Assembly (NCBI GenBank): GCA_965262315.1
Contig: CBDHFJ010000027.1
Coordinates: forward strand, 22,791 to 86,790
Reading direction: 5' to 3'
From: JBCCFK01 sp965262315
GTDB taxonomy: Bacteria > Actinomycetota > Acidimicrobiia > Acidimicrobiales > UBA8592
DNA: 64,000 nt
Position 1 is the first letter of the stretch; every line of letters begins with the position of its first letter. The position numbers and the translations under genes were made by a program. Shown here in pieces: positions 1 through 7,482 of this stretch. The notes under the pieces were generated by a model. That model made no database searches, had not been told where the DNA came from, and was given only the letters and a program-made list of their open reading frames with translations.

Positions 1-481
1 TGGTGTCGAGGAGCGCGCGCTTGTGGGCGGCCTCGGTGACGTCATCGGAGGTGAAGATGGTGTCGACGCGCTGGGTCCCGCTCGACACGTAGGCCTCGAG
101 GGCCCGGGACTGGAGCGCACCACGGAGTGCACCGATCTCGAGCTGGAGATCGACGACCCGGTTGGCCGCGTCCTCGGCGTCGCTCCGCGACGCCTCGAGC
201 GACTGCTGAATGGACTCGAGCTTGGCCTCTTGGGTGGCCACATGGGCCTCGAGCGCGGCGACAGCGGCCTCCAGCTCGGCGTCCTCGGCCAGGAGCGGAT
301 CGAGCCCGGCCGCGGTCTCGGCTGCGGCGGCCCGAGCCTCTTCGCGGGCCTTGCGCGCATCCTCGATCTGCTCGTCGATCTGCGCACCCGCAGGCAGCAC
401 GGCAGCAGCCAGCGCCGCCAGAAGCAGCGCGGCAATCAGGCGGGTGCGGGCCCGTGGGAGGTCGTGGGTCGAACGTGTCAC
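1..481 (-). CDS. Secreted coiled-coil cell-wall protein, N-terminal part (runs off window)
   Basis: The minus strand reads GTG-ACA-CGT from 481 and stays open to the window edge, giving 160 residues. An Arg-rich start is followed by one hydrophobic segment (about residues 18-35, Leu/Ala rich) ending at an AGAQ-like signal-peptidase site, then a long helix rich in Glu, Ala, Gln and Lys with heptad spacing. An in-frame stop lies upstream, which limits the start. Coiled-coil N-termini of this kind precede NlpC/P60 or M23 peptidoglycan hydrolase domains in actinobacteria, but that catalytic part would lie outside the window, so the enzyme role is inference. The visible part could also be a plain structural coiled coil. 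Confidence 0.6.
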   Translation of the reverse strand, partial: MTRSTHDLPRARTRLIAALLLAALAAAVLPAGAQIDEQIEDARKAREEARAAAAETAAGLDPLLAEDAELEAAVAALEAHVATQEAKLESIQQSLEASRSDAEDAANRVVDLQLEIGALRGALQSRALEAYVSSGTQRVDTIFTSDDVTEAAHKRALLDT

Positions 482-714
482 GGCGGTGGCAGCGACGGCG
501 CGGGTCGTCGCGACGCCGCAACCTATCAGCTCGATCGGGCTTTACAAGCCGGCCAGGACGGGGTGTGACACAACGCTCACCGCACGTCGCCGGGCGGGTC
601 GGGGCCCGCTCCTCGGCAGGTGCACCGATGGCCGGCGCGGGCGGATGCCCCGCTTCCCCGATCGTGGGCTCCGCCCGCGTGCCGGCACGAGGACGACCGT
701 ACTGACCGTCAGAT

Positions 715-740
715 CGAAAAGCAACGAAAATGCACGAAAA
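715..740. repeat. Three 10-nt-phased CGAAAA repeats
   Basis: CGAAAA occurs at 715, 725 and 735, exactly 10 nt apart, in an otherwise GC-rich intergenic stretch (482-743) just downstream of the YbjN gene stop and upstream of the coiled-coil gene. Phasing with the helical turn is typical of bent A-tract DNA. Nothing else is recognisable in this intergenic stretch. Confidence 0.55.
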
Positions 741-743
741 GCA

Positions 744-1214
744 TCACGGGGACTTCGGTGGAACGCTCGATGCGAAGCCGATCCGGACCGCAGCGAGGAA
801 GCACTGCTCGACGGTGGCGTAGAACGTCCCGAGAATGCGATCGAGCTCGTCACGGTCGATCGTGGGGTTCGGGAGCTGGCCGGCGAGGAAGATCGCCTCC
901 TCCGCCCCGATCGAGAACGCCAGACCGAACAGTCCGGCGTTTCGACCCAGCAGGTGGGCGTAGCAGGCCGCTCGGTTCTCCTGCGGTGCGGGCATGAAGT
1001 ACGTCTCGAAGGCCAGCGTGCGTTGTCCGAGCGTGAACCAGATCGTGTAGACGTCCTTGTCCTCACCGAGGACGCGGACATACCAGCGGCGCTGTCCCGG
1101 CTCGCCCCGCTCGACGGCGTCGACCACCGGGTTGTCACGGAGTTCGTCCGCGAGCCAACCGTCGATCAGTCGCTCGATCGCCTCGAGCTCGTCCGCGGTG
1201 CTGGGCGGCTTCAC
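744..1214 (-). CDS. YbjN-domain protein next to mshA
   Basis: This 156-residue soluble protein has the YbjN fold features: an alpha-helical N-terminus, a central beta-rich stretch (RWYVRVLGED, then TIWFTLGQRTL), the conserved EAIFLAGQLPN-like segment and a final helix. It begins with GTG one base after the mshA stop, so the two genes are probably translationally coupled. The same order (mshA, YbjN gene, phosphoglycerate-mutase-like gene) is known from mycobacteria, where YbjN-like proteins are thought to be T3SS-chaperone-like folds of unclear role. Function is not established; a chaperone or regulator role connected with mycothiol or envelope stress is inference. Confidence 0.85.
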   Translation of the reverse strand: MKPPSTADELEAIERLIDGWLADELRDNPVVDAVERGEPGQRRWYVRVLGEDKDVYTIWFTLGQRTLAFETYFMPAPQENRAACYAHLLGRNAGLFGLAFSIGAEEAIFLAGQLPNPTIDRDELDRILGTFYATVEQCFLAAVRIGFASSVPPKSP

Positions 1215-1215
1215 C

Positions 1216-2460
1216 TCAGAAACACGACACCGGCACGCGCTGGCGCAGGCCGGCGTACACCGCGATCAATCGATCCGCCATCGCGGTCCAGGTGTACGAG
1301 CGAGCTCGCTCAGCGGCGTTCATCGCCATCTCCGCCGCGAGCAGCGGGCTGTCGAGGATCTCGTTGGCGAAGGCGGCGTAGACCGCTGGATCGCGCCCCT
1401 CGACCAGGAAGCCGGTACGACCATGCGACACCAGCGTGCGCAGCCCGCCGACCGCTGCGGCCACCACCGGGGTACCGCAGGCGGCAGCCTCCAGTGCCAC
1501 GAGGCCGAACGACTCGGAACGACTGGGGGCGACCACGAGGTCGGCGGCCCGGTAGTAGGTGGAGAGCAGATGGTGCGGCAGCGGTTCGACGAAGCGCACC
1601 TGCGACCGGAGCCCCAGCTCGTCGATCATGGCGTGGATGCGACCGACTTCGGCGTCACCAGCGGCACCACTGGCCCCGCCGACGATCATCAGGGTGGCGT
1701 CTGGGCGGTCGAGGGCCGCCAACGCCTGCACCGCGACGTCGACGCCCTTCAGCGGTTGGATGCGTCCCACGAACATCAGCAGCGGCCCGCTGCCCGCTCC
1801 GATGGCCCGCCGGGCTCCCGACTGGTCACCCGGCGAGAACAGGGCGTGCTCGACGCCGGGGGCGACCTCCTCGATCCGGAGGGGGTCGGCGTCGTACAAC
1901 CGCACGAGCTGCTGGGTCTCGGCGACGCTGTTCGCGGTGATCACGTCGGAGCAGTTGATGACCTCGGCCTCGGCATCGATGCGGCGCTGCGGCTCACTGT
2001 CGCCGGTCTCGGCCTTCACCCGAGCGAGCGTGTGGAACGTCGTGACCAACGGGAGACCGAGCGCGTGCTTGACCGCATGGCCGGCCACGCCGGACAGCCA
2101 GTAGTTGGCGTGAACGATGTCGGTTCCACCTCGGGCGTCGATGTCCGCGATCACGCCGTCACGGAACTCGTCGACGACCGCCGGCAGCTCCTCCTTGGGC
2201 AGATCCAGCGCTCCGGCCTCCAGGTGGACGACGCGCACGCCGGGCTCGACGCGGACCTCGTCGGGGAGCTCGCGGTGCCAACGGCGGACGTACACGGTGA
2301 CGTCGGCCCCCCGGTGGGCCAGCGCCGCAGCCAGCTCGCGCACGTACACGTTCATGCCGCCGGCGTCGCCCTTGCCGGGCTGAGCGAGGGGCGACGTGTG
2401 GAGCGACAGCACCGAGACCCGGTGCGAGCCTTGTGCCGGAGACCCACTCGATGCGCTCAC
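1216..2460 (-). CDS. mshA: D-inositol-3-phosphate glycosyltransferase MshA
   Basis: MshA is the GT4-family enzyme that transfers N-acetylglucosamine from UDP-GlcNAc to inositol-3-phosphate, the first step of mycothiol synthesis in the cytoplasm. The sequence shows the N-terminal VLSLHTSPLAQPGKGDAGGM segment with the Gly-rich phosphate loop, NYWLSG in the acceptor domain, and in the C-terminal Rossmann domain the GRIQPLKG loop and the SESFGLVALEAAACGTP nucleotide-sugar motif with its paired Glu residues. Length of about 414 residues is normal. GTG at 2466 and GTG at 2460 are both possible; 2460 is preferred because a TAGCGT box ends 8 nt before it. It is followed by the YbjN gene with a 1-nt gap. 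Confidence 0.93.
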   Translation of the reverse strand: MSASSGSPAQGSHRVSVLSLHTSPLAQPGKGDAGGMNVYVRELAAALAHRGADVTVYVRRWHRELPDEVRVEPGVRVVHLEAGALDLPKEELPAVVDEFRDGVIADIDARGGTDIVHANYWLSGVAGHAVKHALGLPLVTTFHTLARVKAETGDSEPQRRIDAEAEVINCSDVITANSVAETQQLVRLYDADPLRIEEVAPGVEHALFSPGDQSGARRAIGAGSGPLLMFVGRIQPLKGVDVAVQALAALDRPDATLMIVGGASGAAGDAEVGRIHAMIDELGLRSQVRFVEPLPHHLLSTYYRAADLVVAPSRSESFGLVALEAAACGTPVVAAAVGGLRTLVSHGRTGFLVEGRDPAVYAAFANEILDSPLLAAEMAMNAAERARSYTWTAMADRLIAVYAGLRQRVPVSCF

Positions 2461-2468
2461 GGGCACCC

Positions 2469-2474
2469 ACGCTA
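2469..2474 (-). promoter_or_regulatory. Candidate -10 box of mshA
   Basis: TAGCGT on the minus strand ends 8 nt before GTG 2460. It fits the TAnnnT-before-start pattern found at many genes in this window and implies a leaderless or near-leaderless transcript. Confidence 0.4.
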
Positions 2475-2538
2475 ACGCGAGCGGTGCAATTCCGCCCGCT
2501 CCGGTCGGGATTCGCCGCGGCCGTGCCGACGACCGTGC

Positions 2539-3117
2539 TCAGGTCAGGAGACTGTCGACGCTGGCGTCGCCGGACTGATAGCGGCGGACGATCTCGTCGT
2601 GCAGGCGATCGATCACCCCGTGGAGGGCGGTCCGCATCTCGGAGATGTCGCGCTCGAACGAGGCGAGGGCGTCGCTCAGCTGGGACAGCTCCTCGTTGGT
2701 GCGGTCCGGCAACGCCCCGATGGCCGACGCCGGGAAGCGATCCTCCAGCTCGGCCACGAGCGACTCGGCCTCACCGCCGGGTGCCAGGTCCTGCGGGGGA
2801 CGTGGCAGCGCATCACTGCGCGACCCCTCGGACAACAGCTCCGGGAGCCGGGCGATGATGGCGTCGAGGTCGGCTGGCGCCGCGCCCGAGCGGCGAGCCT
2901 CGAGCTCGCTGCGGACGATGTCGAGACGACCGTGGAGGAGCCGGCGAACGTAGGAGAGACCGTTCTCGAGATCCTGGCACTCCTCGCGCTTGGCCCGGAC
3001 CTCGTCGAGGCCGGACGCGTCGAGGTCGGCGACGTAGTCGGGGGCGGTCACCCTGTCGATGGCTGCGCTCACGCCACCGATGGTACCGGTCGGACCACGG
3101 AGGGTCCGATCAACCAC
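2539..3117 (-). CDS. rsiG: RsiG-like c-di-GMP-responsive anti-sigma factor
   Basis: RsiG in Streptomyces is an antiparallel coiled coil that binds the sigma factor WhiG only when c-di-GMP is bound; each helix carries E(X3)S(X2)R(X3)Q(X3)D. This 192-residue protein has the same layout: helix 1 with E51, S55, R58, H62, D66 and helix 2 with E155, S159, R162, H166, D170, separated by an acidic, Pro-rich linker (about 78-135). Spacing is exact in both copies, but the Gln is His in both. GTG 3117 overlaps the upstream MoaD-like stop by 8 nt; GTG 3072 is an alternative start that does not affect the motifs. No whiG-like sigma gene is in the window. Family membership is well supported by the double motif; ligand and partner are inferred. 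Confidence 0.8.
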   Translation of the reverse strand: MVDRTLRGPTGTIGGVSAAIDRVTAPDYVADLDASGLDEVRAKREECQDLENGLSYVRRLLHGRLDIVRSELEARRSGAAPADLDAIIARLPELLSEGSRSDALPRPPQDLAPGGEAESLVAELEDRFPASAIGALPDRTNEELSQLSDALASFERDISEMRTALHGVIDRLHDEIVRRYQSGDASVDSLLT

Positions 3118-3346
3118 CCGACACGGGGGGCAAAAGGGCCACTTCGTCCGACCCGGTCACCGGGTCGCCGTCCAGGGCGGGTTCGCCGTTGACCCAGACC
3201 CGGCAGGTGCTCAGCAGCGCACGAAAGTCGGGGCCGAAGGCGTCGGAGGCCGCGGCGACGACCTCGCCGACAGTGTCGCCGTCGAAGTCGGCGGCACCGG
3301 TGCCGGCGGCCTCGCGGACCTGGGCGAACAATCGGAGCTTGGCCAT
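3110..3346 (-). CDS. MoaD/ThiS-family sulfur-carrier protein
   Basis: A 78-residue ubiquitin-like protein that ends in the obligatory Gly-Gly (PPVSGG). It begins MAKLRLFAQVREAAG and carries the RVWVNGE and DEVALLPPVSGG segments typical of MoaD, the small subunit of molybdopterin synthase, whose C-terminal glycine is thiocarboxylated to give sulfur to precursor Z. ThiS is the alternative, but the LLPPVSGG tail is MoaD-like. No moaE or moeB lies nearby. Its stop overlaps the longer start of the RsiG-like gene, so the two may be cotranscribed. Confidence 0.85.
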   Translation of the reverse strand: MAKLRLFAQVREAAGTGAADFDGDTVGEVVAAASDAFGPDFRALLSTCRVWVNGEPALDGDPVTGSDEVALLPPVSGG

Positions 3347-3352
3347 GGCGTC

Positions 3353-3358
3353 AGGCTA
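3353..3358 (-). promoter_or_regulatory. Candidate -10 box of the MoaD-like gene
   Basis: TAGCCT on the minus strand ends exactly 6 nt before ATG 3346, the spacing expected if the ATG is the first transcribed base. Confidence 0.4.
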
Positions 3359-3394
3359 CCGGCGCGGTGCATCTCCTGGATCGCCGAAGCTGGC

Positions 3395-3400
3395 TACCGT
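3395..3400 (+). promoter_or_regulatory. Candidate -10 box of the histidine phosphatase gene
   Basis: TACCGT ends 7 nt before GTG 3408. Together with the minus-strand box at 3353-3358 it makes a 60-nt divergent promoter region. Confidence 0.4.
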
Positions 3401-3407
3401 CGCAGGC

Positions 3408-3998
3408 GTGACCAGCATTCTCATCGTCCGACACGGCCAGTCGGTGTGGAACGCCCAGGGCCGATGGCAGGGGCAGGCCGATCCCCCGCTCAGCGATCTG
3501 GGCCACGAGCAGGCCCGGACGGCGGCCGCGGCGCTGCCGGCCTTCGACGTTCTGGTGTCGTCCACGCTCCAACGGGCGCACCAGACGGCGTCGGGAATCA
3601 GCGCGGCCACCGGGGTCGAACCCATCCGGCTCGACCCTCGGCTGATGGAGCGCGACGCAGGGCAGTTCTCGGGCCTGACCAGACCCGAGATCGAAGCGCG
3701 CTTCCCGGGCTATCTGGCGTCAGGTCGCTGGCCTGAGGGCTGGGAGTACGACGACGCCCTCGTGGAACGAGTCCGCTCCGGGCTCGACGACCTGGCGGCT
3801 GCGCACACGGGCCAGACCGTCGTCGTGGTGAGCCACGGCGGTGTCATCTACGCGCTCGAGGCCACCTTCGGCATCGCCCACCAGGGCATCTCCAACCTCG
3901 GCGGCCGCTGGTTCCACCTGGCCGACGGCGAGCTGAGGACCACCGAGCGGGTGCACCTGCTGGACGCCGCGGCCGAGACGCTCAACGATCAGCTCTGA
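3408..3998 (+). CDS. Histidine phosphatase (phosphoglycerate mutase-like)
   Basis: The protein (196 residues) opens with VTSILIVRHGQSVWN, containing the RHG phospho-histidine motif of the branch-1 histidine phosphatase superfamily. Later come the LMERDAGQFSGL segment with the catalytic acid and VVVSHGGVIYAL with the second catalytic His. It is a phosphatase or cofactor-dependent mutase acting on a small cytoplasmic phosphoester; family members of this length in actinobacteria are usually broad phosphatases rather than the glycolytic mutase. GTG 3408 is chosen because the RHG motif begins at residue 8, and an upstream extension would overlap the divergent MoaD-like gene. Confidence 0.88.
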   Translation: MTSILIVRHGQSVWNAQGRWQGQADPPLSDLGHEQARTAAAALPAFDVLVSSTLQRAHQTASGISAATGVEPIRLDPRLMERDAGQFSGLTRPEIEARFPGYLASGRWPEGWEYDDALVERVRSGLDDLAAAHTGQTVVVVSHGGVIYALEATFGIAHQGISNLGGRWFHLADGELRTTERVHLLDAAAETLNDQL

Positions 3999-4004
3999 CC
4001 GATC

Positions 4005-4025
4005 GCGACGTCAGCGTCGCTTCTT
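4005..4025 (+). terminator. Possible terminator after the phosphatase gene
   Basis: GCGACG / TCAG / CGTCGC forms a 6-bp stem, followed by TTCTT. It overlaps the 3' end of the convergent hrpB gene, so it can serve only the plus strand. Stem is short and the U-run is interrupted. Confidence 0.35.
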
Positions 4026-6506
4026 GGTGCGGGCGGTGGCCTCGGCCGTCAGCGGATCCTCGGGCCAGTGGTGCTTGGGGTACCGCCCCTTCAGCTCGGC
4101 CTTCACCTGGGGGTAGGTCTCGCGCCAGAAGTTGGCCAGATCGGTCGTGACCTGCACCGGCCGCCCGGCCGGCGACAAGAGATGGACGACCAGCGGAACC
4201 CGGCCCGCAGCCACACGTGGCGTCTCGGTGAGGCCGAACAGCTCCTGGAGCCGGACCGCCAGGACCGGACCGTCGGGCGACGAGTAGTCGAGCCGCACGT
4301 TGCTACCGCTCGGCACCGTGAGGTGGGTGGGCGCGAGCTCGTCGACCTGGCGCTGCCGATCCCACGGCAGATGCGACCGCAGAACGGTCCCGAGATCGAG
4401 CCCGGCCAGATCGCGTCTGCGACGAACCCCGACCAGGTGCGGGGCGAGCCACGCACCGGTCGTCGCGGACAGCGCGGCATCGGACAGGTCGGGCCACCCC
4501 TCGGGGTCGACGCGATGCAGGAACGCGACGCGATCGCGCCACTGGTCGATCGCCGGCGTCCACGGCAGCATCCCCAGACCGAGCTGCGCCACCCCGTCGG
4601 CCCAGGCGGCGGCCAGCGCGGTCGGATCGGGGGCCTCGATCGGCTCACGCTTGAGCACCAGCGCCCCGACCCGGCGCTGCCGTTCCGCCACCACGTCGCC
4701 CCGCCGCTCGTCCCAGCCGACCTGGTCCACCACCTGCACGAGATCCGAGAGCGCGGCCTCGAGCGCCGCCGGGTCGAGCGGCGCAGCGAGGTGGATGCGC
4801 CCACCGGCCGGTTCGCCGTCCACGTCGGCGACGGCGAGCATCGCCGTCCCCAGCAGCGGATCGCGTTCGGGCAGCTCGGCGCCACGACCGGACGCCAGCA
4901 GGTAGCGAGCGGGTCCGCCGCGCTGTCGCCCGACACGGTCGGGGAACGCGATGGCCACCACGCGGCCGACCGCGTCGACGTCGACACGGTCGTCGCCGAC
5001 CCCGAGGTCGCGTCGCCATCGATCGGCGGCCTGGCGCGCCTCGCGCAACGCCGGCGAACCGCCGCCACGCCGAACGGCCAGCACCCGATCCCGGAGGTCG
5101 ACGCCGGCGCTCCGAGGCAGGGGGTCGCGGCCCGAGAGCAGCCCGGCCACGTCGCAGGCGAGTGCGCCGATCCCCTGGGAGCGCGCTCGCAGCATCATGT
5201 GCGCCAGCCGAGGCTCGGCGCCGAAGCCGGCCATGTCGCGACCGTGCGGGGTCAGCCGACCCTCGTCGTCGAGGGCGCCGAGCGTGCCCAGCAGGGCCTC
5301 GGCCTCGGCCAGCGCATGTCCCGGCGGGCGATCGATCCACGTCAGCTCGTCTGCGGTCGCGCCCCACGAGCCGAGCTGGAGGCGCAAGCCGCTGAGATCG
5401 GCCACCGCGATCTCGGGCGGATCGAACTCGGCCATGTGCTGCTCGTCGGTCTCGGACCACAGTCGGTGGCAGACCCCCGGTGCCTGGCGGCCGGCGCGGC
5501 CGCGCCGCTGGTCGGCCGACGCCAACGAGATGCGCCCCGTCTCGAGCCTGGTCAGCCCGGAGCGGGGGTCGAACCTCGGCGCTCGCCGCTGACCTCCGTC
5601 GACCACGACGCGGACGCCGTCGATCGTGAGCGACGTCTCGGCGATGTCGGTGGCGAGCACCACCTTGCGCCGACCTCCGGGGTCCGCTGCGAGCGCCCGG
5701 TCCTGTTCGGCGGCGTCCAGCGATCCGTGCAGGGGCAGCACCACGCCACCGGGAAGTCGCCCCACCAGCCGTTCGGCGGTTCGACGGATCCAGCGTGCGC
5801 CAGGGAGGAAGGCCAGGATGTCGCCGGTGTCGTGGTGCCAGGCGTGCTCGATCACCGAGGCCATCCGTGGCTCGAGGTCGCCCTGGCCGGGGTGGTGGTG
5901 CGTGTCCACGGGGTGACGGCGGCCCTCGCTGCGCACGACGGGAGCGTCCCCGAGTGCTGCCGCGATGCGTGTGTCGTCGAGGGTCGCGGACATCACCACC
6001 AGCGCGAGGTCCGGTCGCAGCGCTGTCTGGGCCTCCAGGGTGAGGGCCAACCCCAGGTCGGCGTGCAGGCTCCGCTCGTGGAACTCGTCGAAGACGACGG
6101 CGCCGACACCCGTGAGCGACGGATCGTCCTGGAGCATCCGGGTCAGGACGCCCTCGGTGACCACCTCGATCCGTGTCGCGGCGCTGACCTTGGTGTCGTG
6201 GCGCACCCGGTGCCCGACCAGCTCCCCCACCCGACCGCCCAACTCGGACGCGATGCGAGCGGCCGCGGCTCTGGCCGCCACCCGCCGGGGTTCCAGCATC
6301 ACCACCCGACCCTCGAGCCAGGGCGCGTCCAACAACGCCGGCGGCACCCGCGTCGTCTTGCCGGCACCGGGTGGTGCGTGCAGGACGGCGCGGCGGGCCG
6401 AGCCGAGCGCGGCGACCAGGTCGGCCAGCGCGTCGTCGACGGGTAGTGGTGGCCGGGTGCTCACACCGGCGTCGTGGTCAAGTGCATCGTCCCGGAATTG
6501 TGACAC
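4011..6506 (-). CDS. hrpB: ATP-dependent helicase HrpB
   Basis: An 831-residue DEAH-family helicase of full length. Visible motifs are Walker A PPGAGKTTR (residues about 45-53), LEPRR, TEGVLTR, the Walker B box DEFHERSL (140-147), SATLDD, DIAETSLTI, QRRGRAGR, and the HrpB C-terminal domain ending in the characteristic YPKHHWPEDP segment. HrpB helicases act on nucleic acid; in other bacteria roles range from unknown to effects on adhesion and mRNA. It converges on the phosphatase gene. The longest start is GTG 6506; GTG 6464 (VSTRPPLP) removes a weakly conserved 14-residue head and may be the true start. Confidence 0.93.
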   Translation of the reverse strand: MSQFRDDALDHDAGVSTRPPLPVDDALADLVAALGSARRAVLHAPPGAGKTTRVPPALLDAPWLEGRVVMLEPRRVAARAAAARIASELGGRVGELVGHRVRHDTKVSAATRIEVVTEGVLTRMLQDDPSLTGVGAVVFDEFHERSLHADLGLALTLEAQTALRPDLALVVMSATLDDTRIAAALGDAPVVRSEGRRHPVDTHHHPGQGDLEPRMASVIEHAWHHDTGDILAFLPGARWIRRTAERLVGRLPGGVVLPLHGSLDAAEQDRALAADPGGRRKVVLATDIAETSLTIDGVRVVVDGGQRRAPRFDPRSGLTRLETGRISLASADQRRGRAGRQAPGVCHRLWSETDEQHMAEFDPPEIAVADLSGLRLQLGSWGATADELTWIDRPPGHALAEAEALLGTLGALDDEGRLTPHGRDMAGFGAEPRLAHMMLRARSQGIGALACDVAGLLSGRDPLPRSAGVDLRDRVLAVRRGGGSPALREARQAADRWRRDLGVGDDRVDVDAVGRVVAIAFPDRVGRQRGGPARYLLASGRGAELPERDPLLGTAMLAVADVDGEPAGGRIHLAAPLDPAALEAALSDLVQVVDQVGWDERRGDVVAERQRRVGALVLKREPIEAPDPTALAAAWADGVAQLGLGMLPWTPAIDQWRDRVAFLHRVDPEGWPDLSDAALSATTGAWLAPHLVGVRRRRDLAGLDLGTVLRSHLPWDRQRQVDELAPTHLTVPSGSNVRLDYSSPDGPVLAVRLQELFGLTETPRVAAGRVPLVVHLLSPAGRPVQVTTDLANFWRETYPQVKAELKGRYPKHHWPEDPLTAEATARTKKRR

Positions 6507-6576
6507 CGGTGGGCCGTCCGGCCCCTCGATGCCGAACCGCCTCGTGCCCGCCGTTGCCGACCGGCGGCCACAGGCG

Positions 6577-6582
6577 TAGGGT
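6577..6582 (+). promoter_or_regulatory. Candidate -10 box of the hydroxylase gene
   Basis: TAGGGT lies 10 nt before ATG 6593, in the 86-nt divergent region shared with hrpB. Confidence 0.3.
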
Positions 6583-6592
6583 CATCGTCCCC

Positions 6593-7282
6593 ATGACTGC
6601 GTTGGACGACCCCAGGACGGTCCGGGCCTCGGACCTGCGGACCAAGAGCCAGATCCTGCGCGTCTTCATGGCGCACTGGTCGCCCCGGGTGATCCTGGTC
6701 GCAGCGACCGTCACCGTGGTCGCCCGACTCAGCATCTGGAGCGTCTCGCGGGGCGACCTGCTGGTGCTCGCCGCGGTCGTGATCCTCACCGGGCCGCTGG
6801 AGTGGGTGATCCACAAGGTCGCCCTGCACACCGACCCCGATGCCTGGGCCACACGCAAGCTCGGCCTCGGCATGGGCCATCGCAATCACCACATGGACCC
6901 GCCGGCGCTCGACAACCTGCTGCTCGCCGGCCCCGACGCCGCCATCTTCTGCGCGGTCCTGGGTCTGAGCACCACGATCTGGGCCGTCCCGCTGCTGTGG
7001 ATCACCGGATCGCCCATCGGCGTCCCCTGGCTGACCGCGCTGGCCCTGACCTACGTGGGCTTCCTCAACTACGAGTGGACACACCTGATGGTCCACACCC
7101 GGTACCGGCCCCGCACCCGGTTCTACGCGCGGCTGGCCACGAATCACCGCCTCCATCACTACCGCAACGAGGACTACTGGCTCGGGGTGACGTCCAACCT
7201 GGGCGACCGCCTGCTGGGGACCTACCCCCGCGCCAAGGGCGACGTCCCCCTCAGCGACACCGCCCGCAACCTCGACGGCTGA
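6593..7282 (+). CDS. Fatty-acid hydroxylase / sterol desaturase superfamily membrane protein
   Basis: A 229-residue integral membrane enzyme with about four hydrophobic segments. The di-iron histidine clusters are visible: HKVALH after helix 2 (WVIHKVALH), GHRNHH, then EWTHLMVH and NHRLHHYRNED near the C-terminus. These are the eight-His clusters of the superfamily that hydroxylates or desaturates lipids and carotenoids at the cytoplasmic membrane face. Substrate cannot be told from sequence; beta-carotene hydroxylase-like and fatty-acid hydroxylase activity are both possible. It starts with ATG 6593 and is followed by a strong hairpin at 7317. Confidence 0.82.
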   Translation: MTALDDPRTVRASDLRTKSQILRVFMAHWSPRVILVAATVTVVARLSIWSVSRGDLLVLAAVVILTGPLEWVIHKVALHTDPDAWATRKLGLGMGHRNHHMDPPALDNLLLAGPDAAIFCAVLGLSTTIWAVPLLWITGSPIGVPWLTALALTYVGFLNYEWTHLMVHTRYRPRTRFYARLATNHRLHHYRNEDYWLGVTSNLGDRLLGTYPRAKGDVPLSDTARNLDG

Positions 7283-7316
7283 GCCAGAACTCCACGGCGC
7301 CCCGCCTCAGGCGCAG

Positions 7317-7344
7317 CCGCAGGCCGACAAGCGTCGGCCTGCGG
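7317..7344. terminator. Perfect 12-bp hairpin between convergent genes
   Basis: CCGCAGGCCGAC, loop AAGC, GTCGGCCTGCGG: a perfect 12-bp stem between the hydroxylase gene (plus) and tRNA-Lys (minus). No U-run follows on either strand, so it is an atypical, possibly bidirectional, terminator. Confidence 0.6.
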
Positions 7345-7352
7345 GAAGAGGG

Positions 7353-7427
7353 TGCCCCCGGTGGGATTCGAACCCACGATCTTCGGATTAAAAGTCCGCT
7401 GCCTTGACCAGACTTGGCTACGAGGGC
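7353..7427 (-). tRNA. tRNA-Lys (anticodon UUU)
   Basis: On the minus strand a full cloverleaf reads: acceptor GCCCTCG pairing with CGGGGGC (one U-G pair), D arm GCC/GGC, anticodon loop CTTTTAA with anticodon TTT, variable AGATC, and T arm GTGGG-TTCGAAT-CCCAC. The discriminator is A and the CCA end is not encoded (A is followed by CCC). The first anticodon-stem pair is a G-A mismatch. Confidence 0.93.
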
Positions 7428-7482
7428 GGACCGATTCTACGGCCGCGGTGCCCCAGGCCCGACCACGTTTCGGACCATCGGC

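Noticed and set aside
4068..6446. Long open frame of about 790 codons opposite hrpB
   Set aside because: It is the antisense of a well-supported helicase; its translation is compositionally biased (Arg, Gly, His, Gln) with no domain, as expected for shadow frames in GC-rich DNA.
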